Positions 33,859 through 45,873 of a DNA stretch of 64,000 nucleotides are shown in pieces (within the stretch, counting starts at the first letter, position 1; the number at the start of each line of letters is the position of its first letter). The notes below the pieces were generated by a model. That model had not been told where the DNA came from. It did not search any database and saw only the letters and a list, made by a program, of their open reading frames with translations. The DNA comes from Pogostemon cablin (lineage: Eukaryota > Streptophyta > Magnoliopsida > Lamiales > Lamiaceae), in assembly GCA_023678885.1 (NCBI GenBank), contig CM042997.1:25364064-25428063 (forward strand). Direction: 5' to 3'. Position numbers and translations under genes: made by a program.

Positions 33859-34340
33859 AGACAAAAAATATATGTGTTGAATATTTTTTTAAAAAAGAAA
33901 AAGAGTTTAATAACTTTATTTTGAGTCACCAGCAATAGTTAAAAGTATATTATCAAAATGAATAGTATACAAAGTAGATAGAAAAAAAAAATTTACTTTT
34001 GAGCGAATAAAAAATGTTATTTATTTGAAAGTGTTTATTGTCACATATTTTCACAATTCTTTTCATCATTGTTTCACTCCTTATCATATATATTATCTCT
34101 ACTCAACTCGTTTTTTTTTTTTTTTAATACTCATTCATATATTTTCTCATATAAATTAGGAGTTATACTTATTTTAACATAAAATTTAAATTCATTTTTA
34201 TCAAAATAAACATAAAATAAAAAATTCATTAAGTTATTAAATCAAGTCATGTCAAAGTCATATTGCAGTTTTTATCTCAAATACTGGTACAAACATAAGC
34301 TTGCATTAAATATCGAAGCAAATAAACATAAGTGTAACCA
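33859..34340. other. AT-rich intergenic spacer
   Basis: Poly-T run at about 34110-34125. No gene. Confidence 0.4.
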
Positions 34341-34510
34341 TTTTTTTTATTAGACAAAGTTAATTGTTAGTTCATCAAATCTTTATCCACCTTTATTCTC
34401 TCAACCCCTTCTTATAACTCCCCTTTTATTTGTTTCCAATGGGAGTCGAACCCGAGTCACTCACAATTTCGTGTCTCATAATTTCGTGTCTTATGTTGTC
34501 AAGACGTGTC
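34341..34510 (-). mobile_element. SINE, decayed copy of the family at 53325
   Basis: On the minus strand it has an exact B box, GGTTCGACTCC (34442-34452), then CAATGGAAACAAATAAAAGG and GGAGTTATAAG (the 48-bp unit of the other copy, present once here), AACTAACAATTAACTTTG and an A-rich end (34348-34341). The right (5') boundary is uncertain and no TSD was found. Confidence 0.55.
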
Positions 34511-34658
34511 AAATGATTTCGACCTCATCTCATGATCCTTCAATTCTTTTAAGGATAAACTAAATTTATGCAATTCATGTATCGTCAAATGATTTCGACC
34601 TCATCTCATGATCCTTCAATTCTTTTAAGGATAAACTAATTTATGCAATTCATGTATC
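34508..34658. repeat. Recent direct tandem duplication, period 76 bp
   Basis: The block starting GTCAAATGATTTCGACC at 34508 is repeated at 34584. The copies differ by one missing A. Confidence 0.95.
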
Positions 34659-35620
34659 TATATATTCAACTCGAAAATATTTAAAATTATAATTTGTACT
34701 ATGATTTATATTTTTTATAAAATAAAAGGAAATTTAGGATAGAATAGTCACGGTGCGGTTATTTCGAAAAAATTAAAATTGCATTGTCATGTGCAGTTCG
34801 ATTTGACAACTAATTTTAAACTACGGATTATCGAATAAAATTTATCATGTAATTTTAAGCGATTTTTTATCAATTTGTCGATTTAAAAAATAACATATTA
34901 TGACTATTTGTTATATAATAATACCATACGTATGGAAAGAAATGTACATGATTAATTTAAAGAGTTCTTAAACCGTTATGAAAAAAGAATGTGTCATAAA
35001 ATTAAATAATTTTTTTTATGTATTACATCATTTTTAAACCTCATAAATAATTCAAATATTATAATCTATAAAGCAACTTATATTTAAATTATTTCAAATA
35101 CTCCCCTCCCATTCGAGATATTTTAATTGTTTTGTAAGAGTCTCATATACCAAAAAGGAAAATATGATTATTAGAAACGCTCAAAAAGAAAATATGTAAT
35201 TAGGATGTTACGGAGGAAGTATATTTAATTTTATGTATATCTTTTAAACTCTCCAATGACAAATTTAGATAAAATTTGAAATTGCACTGTTCAAGTGGGC
35301 TTTTCTAATTAGTGCAATGTAGTGTGTTTGGTTGGTTTTAAAAAAATTATGCACAGACCCTATTGAAACCATTTTTACCAACACAATGATATGAAAATAA
35401 GTCATATACTATCCACTCTTCTTCTTTTTTTTTCTTCTTCTTCTCATATTTTTTTTTTTAATTTAAGAATGGAATGTGAATAAAAATTTGGTCTAATAGT
35501 TCATTGGATGTCAAAGGTGTTAAAAATGATATAGTAACATTTTATTTTGAGTTGATTGAGAATTCATTCTAATTAGGATATTTCTTTATTGAAAAAATCG
35601 GTTGATTGCGAAGAATATTA
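34659..35620. other. AT-rich intergenic spacer
   Basis: MITE-like fragment near 35100-35222. No gene. Confidence 0.4.
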
Positions 35621-35810
35621 TTCTCTCCCCTCGGGCAAAAGTTCCATTTGCTTTTTACATCTGGATTAAGAAGTATTATTATTTTATGTATAGTGGATAA
35701 TTGTATTAGTAGTGAGTGGTGGTGTTTCTTTTATTAAAAGTAAAAAATGAGGACTTTTGAATGAGACACTCAATATAATAAAATGAAGATCTTTTAATGG
35801 ACGGAAGGAG
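35621..35810. mobile_element. Stowaway-like MITE
   Basis: Begins TTCTCTCCCCTCGGG and ends GGACGGAAGGAG, flanked by TA (35619-35620, 35811-35812). A more decayed relative abuts it on the right, ending GGGGGGAG|TA at about 36022. Confidence 0.75.
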
Positions 35811-36022
35811 TATTATTTGTTTAAAAAAATTATTTTTTGTTTTAAAATAAATTAAGAATATAAGAGTAAAATTTTATAAAAAATTTTGTGGATAATTTTA
35901 TTATATTAGTGGAAGGGTGAGTCTCATATTTTAATTATATTAATGAATGTATTAATTTCATATGTGTAAAATTGAAAAGTGGATTCCTAGGTTGAGACGA
36001 ACAAAACGAAAAACGGGGGGAG

Positions 36023-36559
36023 TACAACACACTTCTTCCTTGGTGGAGACACCAATTCAAAATCCGATCGATCATAACAGTATTGATTGGAGGTTTAGAG
36101 TTGATAGAATAAACAAATGAAAAAAATAAAAATAAATTATTTTATAGGGCAGAGGAAAATTCTTTATGGTCCCACTTCAAATAGTGGGCCCAAAAAAATA
36201 AGTACAGCTGACGTCTACTCAACCTACATGATTGTAGTGGTGTGATTTTGTTACGGAACTCAGCCTGAATTAGTTAAATTGAGATACTTATTTTCAGTTC
36301 CGAAGGCTGTTCATATCTCTAAATATAAATACACACCACAAATTCATTAAACAAATCCTCCGTTTCAATTCAACTCTGCTGATTTCTTCAAATTGTATAC
36401 TATTTCTTAATATTCTTCCCACCTGATTGAGAAATCTAATTTTGTGATATTCAAATTTATAACCGGATTTAATTTTGTAAGATTATTAGGGTTATGCTAT
36501 ACAGTTTGACATCTCTCAACGAATTTTGGCGCTAATTATTTGCGATTTTTTCGAAGAAA
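36023..36559 (+). promoter_or_regulatory. Upstream region and 5'UTR of the four-exon gene
   Basis: A TATA-like TATAAAT lies at 36324-36330, which predicts transcription starting near 36355-36365 and a 5'UTR of about 200 bases. A short uORF sits at 36494-36535. Confidence 0.5.
36494..36535 (+). CDS. Upstream ORF, 13 codons
   Basis: ATG, 12 further sense codons and TAA, ending 24 bases before the main ATG. It encodes M-L-Y-S-L-T-S-L-N-E-F-W-R. It could reduce initiation at the main start. Whether it is translated is unknown. Confidence 0.35.
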   Translation: MLYSLTSLNEFWR

Positions 36560-39500
36560 ATGGTTAATTCAGAGAATCGCCGATCATCGGATGTCGATCC
36601 CGATGATGTAAGACCTGATAGTGAGGAATCGATTGACTTTTCATCAACCGGTGCTGAAACTTCAGCGAATGCATTAATCTCGCGGAGGTTAACGGCGATT
36701 TTTTTGGAGGGTGGAGATGAAGATCTCTTGCTACAGACGAGCGATAAAGAGAATGGAGTATTGCAGTGGCTAAGGGCTTTGGGGACGCAGGTGGTGGGGG
36801 CTTGCCGTGCGGATGAGAGGTTGAAGCCTTTGCTGAAGCTTAATTTTTCGATTGGCGAGGCTGAAGATCGACTGTTGGCGCAACTGGGTGAGGTGCGCAT
36901 GTTGACTCGATTTAGAATTCATGTTTTTCGATTTTTTCTTTTGTTTGTTGCGAGATCTTCTTTGCTGTTGTGAGATGTTATTAACATGGGATTTGCACAT
37001 AGTTTTATCTAATTTAGGGGGAAACTAATTTCCAACCGCCTGCTTAGTATTTGCCTGGTCTCTGATATTTGATCCGTTTCTCCATCCATTAACAAGTCGT
37101 TGAGGATTTTATAGTCGATGATCTTTAATTATATATTTGTATTGAAATTTGAATCGTACGGTTTGGTTGTCCTTTTGCTTAAGGATGTGATTATGGGCAA
37201 ATTTGCATGTTTTTAAGTGTCCTAGTAAGTTTTTTTATCTATACATTTTAGTGTTCCTTGTTTGTGGTTATCTTTTATATGCATTACTATTAGATTAGAA
37301 CTCTCATTTATTCCTTGCTTTTGTTATTTCTATTCTACTGCCATCTTACGTATTCGCTTCCTACGCAGCACTTTGAGCCTTCAGAAGTTGGTCTTCTTGC
37401 CAGGTGCTTGTGCGCACCTCTTGTTTCGATTCGGGTTGGGAAGATCAACAAACAAGGAACACTTTTGTCTCCAACATCAGCAAGGTAGTTGCAAGAACTT
37501 TATGATCTTACAAAATTAATGCTGTTTTTTTTTTCTTTTTTTCTTCTTCGTATCTGCGTAAAAATCCATCATCAAATCTTCATGGTTTGTAGGCTGTCCC
37601 CTTCCAAAATTATATTTGTCGTATAAATTATCTGCATATAAATTTGTGCACAAATATCCTTATTCAGGCCTGCTTATGAATGCTCTGGATTCCTTTACTG
37701 TTTAGTTACTGCGTTCGTATTTACTTTATCGATTAATATAGTCTATACAGCTATATTTATTGCCTTTGGTGTTGATCTAATTTATTTTCAGACTTCTTAT
37801 GTGCTAGTAGATACTATCATATCTCTGCTAAACCTCATTTAACTGCAATTCTTATGGGAGATTATATTTCGTTTCAACCGTGAACTAACACTTATATCTG
37901 CATCTGCTTGGAAACATTGATGTGATTCTTGTTCAAATGTTACTTACTTCTTCCAGTTACTTTCAATTTTGGAGACATAATTGTCTCTTTCCATTCAAAG
38001 TGGCTCATAGGGTTAGACTCTTTATATTTCATATAATCCCTAAACTTGTTTAGGGTTCATATTTTGAGTGTCTTGTACATGAATTGCAGACATCTGTAAA
38101 CCATCTCTAGACGGAACTGCATGCCGGATCCTCTCTTAGATGCTTGCGTGTTGATATGACTGTTCATTACTAGGAGGTGCTTATGACATGTGGAGACATC
38201 GTAGAAGGTTGGTGTGGTAAATGTTTATCATATTGGTAGAAGGTTGTAGTGGGTTTTTAATCTGAAAAAGATACATGATATTTGATGATTTGGGGATTTT
38301 CTTTTCGGCTGATATAGCTGCCTCAGTATTATGCTGCCATGTGACAGTTCATATCTCCATTCACATTGGGCAGTTTTTGTATAAAATATTTTCATATTGA
38401 TATCCATATTTCATGTTAATTATATAAGTGATGCTTCTCTTTTGCGATTAGACTTTACAATGCCTTCTCTGTATTTTTTTCTCCCATATTCTGCTTAGTT
38501 ATCTTCAGTTTTTGTCTTTAAACTCAAAAACTGCTACTTTTTTTATCTGTCCAGTGAAATATTCTTTGACTTGTAGGGAGATCGGAGTGTACTATTATGA
38601 TATCTGAATTAAGAAGAAGTAAAGGTAGATTCATGCTCCTATGCCAATACACTTTATCATGCTTTTGCAGAGTTCATTGCGCGTCGACTTCCATTAGTTA
38701 CTGTATTCAATTTCATTACTTTAATGACATTGTCAGTTTAACTAACTAACTTGCTTTTTGCGTCTGGTTCTTATTACCTGAATTTGATTTGATTATTGTC
38801 TTTTTGCTGCAGTGTTTTAAAATCTAATGTCTCATTGGATTCTATTGATTTTACTTCCTGTTTTTTCCCCTCCACTTTTCCCTGTTAGCCATTATTATGT
38901 CAATATAGATGATGGGCATCTCTTGCACGTGTCTGTTAATTTAAAGCAACACATTCATTAGTTACACCAGTGATTTCACTTTTAAGTTCTTGGAATAAGA
39001 AGGCATGGTAGTCTGGGAGTCTCAATAGTTTATGGTTTATTTAAATATTTCTATGTAAGTATCTACTTTCAATGTGAAGCATTTTCATCATGTTCACATT
39101 AATGATGTGGACTCGATATTGATGCTGGAAGTGAAGAATATTATGTCTTGTCATAATAAATTTAGTTGTTTGACCAGATTTTCGGATATCACCATAGTTC
39201 AGTTTGAGTGGCATATTTGCAAAAGTTACATGTTTGTGAGAGTAATTTAGAGCTACTCTGTTTTTCTTTCTTAAGTTGTGTAGTTGCAAGGCATCTTATT
39301 TCAACATCTCAGTGCAAAATTTTACCTAAACTGAACCCTTAGGCTTCCTTTGGGTTTTATTATACTTAGAGTATAGGGAACATTGAAATCATATGTTCCT
39401 GTCGTCCATGTTTTAGATTTTGTTGACATAGATTCAGAATTAAGCTATTGCGTTGTTATCAATTATATATAGTAACTTAGTTTGTGTTTATATTTTAAAA

Positions 39501-41016
39501 ATGCATCATCTTAAGTTTGAAGAATTGTTCGAAATATATTATTGTCTTGGGGAAAATATGAAGCTCAATATCTCTATTGTGCTTGCTTGTGCATGTTCCT
39601 GTATAATTACACTTGTTTTCTGTTTCTGAATCTGATCATTCTGTGGTCTTACACTTGATCAGGGGTACTTTATGTCTCACACTTTTGCCAACTTCTGACT
39701 TGCGCATCTCATTTAATGGAGATGATGGTTCTGTGGAGAGATTGGCAACACTTACCTCTGAAGCTCAGTTCATGGAGATAGACATCCAAGAGATTTCTGC
39801 AGACAAGTCCTGCAGGTCTTTCTTAATAAAGACGAGTGATGGTGAGGTTCATTATTTTTGGTGTTCTGAAAAATCTCAACTTCTAGGAAATGAATTGCTC
39901 AGAAAGGTATGATCAATTGAAGCATTAAAATTGTATTCATGTATGCAGATGAAATTGTTCTCATGCTTTTCAATTGTTGTCATTCAGATGAAAGATATGC
40001 TGATGAAAAGACCTTTACTGGCTGATTTAACTGGAATTAGTGAGGCACGTCTCAACTCCTTTGCAACTCACCTTAGAGCTTATCTCAGTGGATTAACAAC
40101 GGCTACTGCTAATGCTAGTGGTGCTGTATCAGCTAGTGGTTCATCGGAGGACGATTCATTTGATTCCTCTGAAGTTCACTTTACTCAGTCCTCATTTACT
40201 AGTGAGAATAACTCTTGGTTTCCTCTGTCTTCATCCAAAGATGGCCCACCTGAGAGTTCATCCTCTGGAAGGAATTCTACCTCAGAAAAATCGATGTTGC
40301 AAGGAGAGGAAACAGTTCTGCACGTAGCTTTCGCTTCAACTTACAACGGAGATCCATCCTTTTTTTCTTGCTTCCAGAAAGACAAAGTCCCTGAAACGAG
40401 CGGACCTCATCCACTTGCTACATTGAATTTTTTAAAGACATTTGTAAAACCCGCACAGCTCCCTCTTTCCGGCCCAAATGTTCTATCTTCTTCCTCTCCT
40501 CTTTACTGCTGGTGCCCTCCTGTTGTCTCTTCACTGGGGTTCACAATTGTAAATTCCCAGCTACCCACTCCATCAACTGAATCCCTATGTCTACCTCCGT
40601 TTTCTTCCCTGTTATCAAAGTCATCCCTAAACTTTTCAGACTTACCACCTATGGATCTTCCTGGTTTTCTCCCCGACTCATTAATCAGGCTACCAAGTTC
40701 ACAGCAGATCCCAACGTTTACGCCTCTGATGTGCGACCCAATTATCCATATTCCCGTGATTAATGTGTGCTCTTCCGGGCCAGGTTATTTGGTCAGTGCA
40801 GGAGCAGGTATTGCCCCCACAATCCCACAGTTAAATAACGCTTCGAATGCTGAGTTTGTGGTGGAAAAAAGTGCGAGGGAGACGCTCCATATGCTAATTA
40901 GTGGCACCAACCAAAGCAACCCTCAGGTATTGCCTTGTGTTAGTGATGTAGTTGGTGCCATAGATGATACAATTGATGAAAGGGAAAAGGTGTCTCATTT
41001 TGATGCTGGAATATAA
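36560..41016 (+). CDS. Plant-conserved protein of unknown function, four exons, 573 aa
   Basis: Exons 36560-36892, 37369-37484, 39663-39906 and 39988-41016 join in frame (333+116+244+1029 = 1722 bases including stop). All introns begin GT and end AG; introns 1-3 are 476, 2178 and 81 bases. Residues 1-111 are acidic and Ser-rich, then R-L-L-A-Q-L-G-E. Exon 2 gives the H-F-E-P-S-E-V-G-L-L-A-R-C-L-C block. Exon 3 gives a beta-rich region ending V-H-Y-F-W-C-S-E-K-S-Q-L-L-G, which resembles a PH/Pru-like fold (inference). Exon 4 starts M-K-D-M-L-M-K-R-P, with L-T-G-I-S-E-A-R-L, then a long Ser/Pro-rich tail without domains. I recognise the block order from plant proteins annotated only as uncharacterised. 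No signal peptide or clear membrane segment. The first donor (GAG|GTGCGC) was chosen over GG|GTGAGG because only it keeps the frame. Confidence 0.82.
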
Positions 41017-41780
41017 TGATTTGATTCATTTTTAGATTCTCAAAATGTATATATGGTGTGTGTGTAATCAAGAATCAAGTTTTAGGAGATAAAAAGAAGT
41101 GTTTTGCTTTGATGATGACGATGATGGTTTGAATAGTTCTGTTGAACAACTTTGTCAACATTATCTGGTTTTTTTAATTGAGATTGTATTTATCCTGTTT
41201 AGTGGTGTCTGAGTGTGAATGGAGATGAGGTCCCCAGATGCATTACATGGTGGGGACGAATCATTTTAATTTTTACAAAGTACTATATGTAATCAAATTC
41301 GTATATATCAGCGATATATTGGATAACTATTAATTACGGATTATTTATTATTATTTTATCTCAAGTTAAATCCGAATGATATAAAATTATTCATTCAAGC
41401 CTAAAATTATAAAAACATTTGTAATAATTGTTCTACCTTAAAGTATTATTCTTTTTCTTAATTAAAGATTCACACAAAATAACTAATTTTCGTATGTGAT
41501 GAATCTATTTGAAAAAGACAAATGTATACTTGATGCAGGATGGAATATGATTTTTAGCAATTTAATGATTTTAGGTCTTAAATCAATTGATTGAATCAAT
41601 AGATAAAAAACTTTTAAGTCTCCTAATATCCCATATGTTCCCTTATACGTATAAATTTTCTTTTTGGATTGACATGATAAAAAAAAAAATACTCCATTAC
41701 TAGTATTATACTATAACTCACTATACATGGCCCACACTCAACACTAAAACAAACTATCTATTACATACTATTAAATATTA
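41017..41780. other. 3' flank of the four-exon gene and AT-rich spacer
   Basis: The 3'UTR probably extends a few hundred bases past the TAA at 41014-41016. The sequence turns strongly AT-rich after about 41280. No further gene. Confidence 0.5.
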
Positions 41781-42064
41781 TTCCCTGTATTCCAAGAATA
41801 CTTGCACACTTTCTATTTTAGTTCGTCCTCCCAAAAAATGGAAACAATACACAATATCAAATTAACAATATCCTTACAATGCTACAATATTACAAAAATG
41901 TTATCTTCTTAAACACAATCTAGTTAAAGTTATCTATATCATCAACTTTATTCAATTCAATTACTCAAAATATCCATTTTTTTCATACATCATTACTACA
42001 AAAAATCACTTTTTTCAAACTTTATGCCACTAAATACGTGTATATATTCCTGAAATGGAGGGAG
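41781..42064. mobile_element. Stowaway-like MITE
   Basis: Begins TTCCCTGTATTCCAAG and ends CTGAAATGGAGGGAG, flanked by TA (41779-41780, 42065-42066). Confidence 0.7.
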
Positions 42065-42213
42065 TATATTCTTCAATCAATTACACATTAAATTGTTATA
42101 TCCTTTAATCTAAATATAAAAAGTAAATTGTTATACATATCAAGGGGCAGATGGAGTAGTATTTAGTTTATTTATTAGATTTTGAATTGAAAAAACTCCC
42201 CATTATATATATA

Positions 42214-42440
42214 CTCCCTCCGTTCCTCATTAAGAGGGTCATTTGCTTTTTGATACGTAGATTAAGGAGTATTATTATTTAATGTGTAGTGGGTAGTAGT
42301 ATTAGTGGGAGTGTGGGTCCCAACATTTAATTGTATTAGAAGTGGTGTGTAGGTCCCATGTGTGTAAAAAAAGAAATTAGACTCTTTGGGTGGGACGACC
42401 AAAATGGAAAAATTGTCCTCTTAGCCTGGGACGGAGGGAG
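42214..42440. mobile_element. Stowaway-like MITE, well preserved
   Basis: Begins CTCCCTCCGTTCC and ends GGGACGGAGGGAG, flanked by TA (42212-42213, 42441-42442). This is the best copy of the ACGTAGATTAAGGAGTATTA family here. Confidence 0.92.
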
Positions 42441-43039
42441 TAGATCGGAGTTGAATTTTAAATAGAAGTTGTGAAAAAATGTGGTTCGCCCACCCCATGC
42501 GCCCCCACACACTGACCCAACAATATGTGAAGGAGGTTAATCATTATAACTCAACCGAACAACATTTAAAATAGAAGTTACAAAATAAATATTCACGTAT
42601 TAATTAATTAATTTGTGACATGTTGGAGATCCTACAATAAAAATCTTACCTTGGTTCAAAGATGATCCACTCGGTGGCTAGTCTCAATTTGCTAGAAGGT
42701 TAGTAATAATTAGGAGAAAGTATTATACGTTAAAATTGAATCTTTGGTGGGGTGTTTGGTAGAATAATGAATGGAGAAAAAGGTTCATAGGGAGTGACAT
42801 TTATATGCTAGGGCTGCAGTAGTATTATAAATCGGACCAAATTTATAGGAGCCACTATTCACTAAGTACAATTTTAAATAGTCACCTCTCTTATATATAA
42901 TTTTTACTAGCCATTATTTGGTGGACTCCCCAAATTACCCCATAACTGTCAGATAAAGGACGACAATAATGGAGGCATGATTATGTCAGTGTTGACTGCA
43001 TTAAATAGGGTGGGTGGGACCACATTTAAAATTATAGGA
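42441..43039. other. Intergenic spacer
   Basis: No gene or clear repeat, apart from the sequence leading into the tandem array. Confidence 0.4.
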
Positions 43040-43542
43040 AATATTTTTTTCCAAAAAAAATTTAAAAAAAATTTAAAAAAATATTTCTTCTATTCGGCCT
43101 ATTCGGTCAACACTAATTGTTCTATTCGATCAATACTTTTTTTCCAGAAAAAATAAAAAAAAAATCGAAAAAAATATTTCTTCTATTCGGCCAACACTTT
43201 TTTTTCAAAAAAAATTAAAAAAATTCGAAAAAAATATTTCTTCTATTCGGCCTATTCGGCCAACAATTTTGTTCTATTCGGCCAACACTATTTGTTCTAT
43301 TCGGCCAACAATTTTTTTTTCAAAAAAAATTAAAAAAAATTCGAAAAAATATTTCTTCTATTCGGCCAACAATTTTGTTCTATTCGGCCAACATTATTTG
43401 TTCTATTCGCCCAACACTTTTTTTTCTAGAAAAAATTAAAAAAAATTGAGAAAAATATTTCTTCTATTCGACCTATTCGGCCAACATTTTTTGTTCTATT
43501 CGGCCAACACTTTTTTTTTCCAGAAAAAATTAAAAAAAATTC
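43040..43542. repeat. Irregular tandem array of TTCTATTCGGCCAACA plus T/A-rich spacers
   Basis: The core TTCTATTCGGCCAACA or a close variant occurs about a dozen times. It alternates with TTTTTTTCCAGAAAAAATTA and AAAAATTCGAAAAAAATATT blocks, each of which can fold back on itself. Unit length varies because cores occur singly or in twos and threes between spacers. Not coding. Confidence 0.85.
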
Positions 43543-44760
43543 ATACGAATAAAATTAATGCATCTTTTTGTATTTTAATAAAAAAATATATATTCATGAG
43601 GCATATAAAAATAACAAATTAATGCATTCAATAGACTGTAAAACAAATTATTATACTTTTATACTTTTTGGTCAAAAGGAGACTTCAAACATGTGATCAG
43701 TGGGTCATTTTCAAGGGCATTTTGGTATGTTCCATTAAAAGTGGCTAGAATAAATTGTTTTTAAGACTTATGGCTACTAAAAATTACTTTTACCAAGAGT
43801 GACTACTTTTTACCATTATCACGTTATAAATTATTATACTATATATATGACAAAAGTCATTTTGACGTGGACATGGTGCTTGCAAGAATGATGGTAACCG
43901 ACTCTATTCATCATTATTATATATAAGTAAATATTTTATTCTCAATTAAAGTATGATATATTAAAATATTATTTTAGGGCATTGTATTATGATTCGATAA
44001 AGATTTTATAATGCATTATTTATCACACTTTACAAATTATACTTTAACCACTCCATTTTACTAATATAATATTATATTTTAATAATGAACAAACTCATTT
44101 TAAATATATTCGTCTCCTAAGAAAACCATACTACATAATTATATTTATTTAAGCATAATTTTAGAAAGAGAATATTTTGAGTAAGGGAGAGTCTGCCCAT
44201 AAACTATTTCATGCAACTTTACCAATTATACCATTAAATTAAATAATTTAAATCTAAAAATAAATATTATAAATCATAAGAATATAGAATTTTGACATTT
44301 TTAAATTTTATTGTAGAATGACTATTATACCCTTATATTATTAGTGGGAAAGAAAAACTTGAAGCAATTATTTGACCTGAATTATAGAGGAGAATGATTA
44401 TGACACATTTGTTTACAAAATGTAAATTTTAAAGTTATTAATTTCTCTTATTTTGTGTCAGTTTTTATGCCGAAGATGAGAGTGATCAATTACACGACAA
44501 TTTTGTCATTTTTGGACTACATTACACGTGGAATTAAATTACCTACTTCCACTATGTAGTGTCAGCCTCAATTTATTGTTCTTTTTAAAAGAATTATTAT
44601 AATTATTTTGAAAATGTTCTATTTTTAGTCTCATAATTCTATTGATTGATGAAAATGTAATAGAAATTAGAAAAGAATATCGTTAAGAATAGATAAAGAA
44701 ATTACTCTTTATGTACATTCTAACTACTTTGCATATTTATTTATAAAACTTATCATATTA
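43543..44760. other. AT-rich intergenic region
   Basis: The stretch at 43730-43830 (TGGCTACTAAAAATTAC..GTGACTACTTTTTACC) and the one at 42830-42920 (GGAGCCACTATTCACTAAG..AGCCATTATTTGG) flank the tandem array and share short words in opposite orientation. The array may therefore be the core of one larger inverted-repeat element. No gene. Confidence 0.35.
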
Positions 44761-44964
44761 CTCCATAGCAAACGTATCCGTTTGTTGTTTGGGTGTGAAT
44801 TAAGATATATTATTATTTTATATAAAGTGGGTAGTTGTATTAGTGGGGAGTGGTTGGAAGTGGTGGGCCATGTGTGGATCCTTTTACTTAAAAGGAAAAA
44901 TAGATACTTTAAGAGTGGACGACCCAAAATGGCATATGAATACGTTAGTGATGGACGGAGGGAG
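44761..44964. mobile_element. Stowaway-like MITE
   Basis: Begins CTCCATAGCAAACG and ends GATGGACGGAGGGAG, flanked by TA (44759-44760, 44965-44966). Confidence 0.8.
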
Positions 44965-45489
44965 TATATATTTATATTTTTACCCCCAAACTCTTTATTT
45001 ATATATTTTTTATTTTTAAACTTTTGTTCCTAAAATTTACCACTATTATATTTTAAAGATTTATTATATTTTTGAGATTTTAATATTTTAAATAATATGT
45101 TCCCTCCATCCAAATATTTATGTACATGTATGTGAGTATGCAGATTAAGAAGAATTATTATTTTAAGTGTATAATAATGTAAGAAAAATAGAGATAAGAT
45201 AAATAATTCCTCCGTCAATCTCCTTTCAGATTGCACTTCTACATATGAGAGGTGCAATCTTAAATGAGACAGAGAGAGTAATTTAAAGAGAAAAAACAAA
45301 TAAAGTTGTTGGGAATAATGAATATAGTGTGAAAAAATAAATAAAGTTATTGAGCCTTCTGAATAAAGTGTAAAAAATAGGTAAAATGTAAAATGTATTT
45401 TATTATTAATGGAATATAAAAAATAAATGAGATGACTCAAAATAAAAAAAAATATGAGCGGAAATACTATGGACGGGTGAAGTATTAAT
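44965..45489. mobile_element. Nested or decayed MITE-like sequences
   Basis: A left end GTTCCCTCCATCC at about 45100 and a right end GGACGGGTGAAG|TA near 45472-45485 enclose a short second unit at about 45209-45280. That unit has its own ends (TTCCTCCGTCAATCTCC, GAGACAGAGAGAG) around the inverted pair AGATTGCACTTC / GAGGTGCAATCT. Boundaries are approximate. Confidence 0.45.
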
Positions 45490-45492
45490 AAT

Positions 45493-45870
45493 CACTAAAA
45501 AACTATTTTTTACCAACGAAATATTTCGTTGGTAAAAACCTCAATTTCATTGTTAAATTGGTTTACCAAATGATTAACAACCGAATCCGTTGGTAAAGTA
45601 GTGATTGGTAAATTTTTAGCAACGAAAATTCAATTTCATTGGTAATATGTTGCTAATAATTATATTGGTAATTTATATAATTATTTTGTTGGTAATCCGT
45701 CGATAATTACCAACGGATTGAATTCCATTGATAAAATAGAGAATAAATCCGTTGGCATTCCATTGCTAAAGGAAAAATATCATTTTTTGTTGCTATTCTG
45801 TTGGTAATTACCAACGGATTGAATTCCGTTGATAAATTCTGTTGCTAAAAAATATAGTTTTTTTTTAGTA
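45493..45870. mobile_element. Mini-CACTA element, 378 bp
   Basis: Starts CACTAAAAAACTATTTTTTA and ends TATAGTTTTTTTTTAGTA (last base of TAGTG mutated to A), with the 3-base TSD AAT at 45490-45492 and 45871-45873. The interior is an array of AACGGATT/AATCCGTTGGTAA and ACCAACGAA motifs in both orientations. Different repeat vocabulary from the 23948 element, so another family. Confidence 0.82.
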
Positions 45871-45873
45871 AAT

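Noticed and set aside
36770..37000. Minus-strand 76-aa and 122-aa ORFs at 36.5-37.0 kb
   Set aside because: Antisense to exon 1 of the four-exon gene.
39931..39987. ATG at 39931 as start of a separate gene
   Set aside because: These bases lie in intron 3; splicing at CATTCAG|ATG keeps the frame from exon 3.
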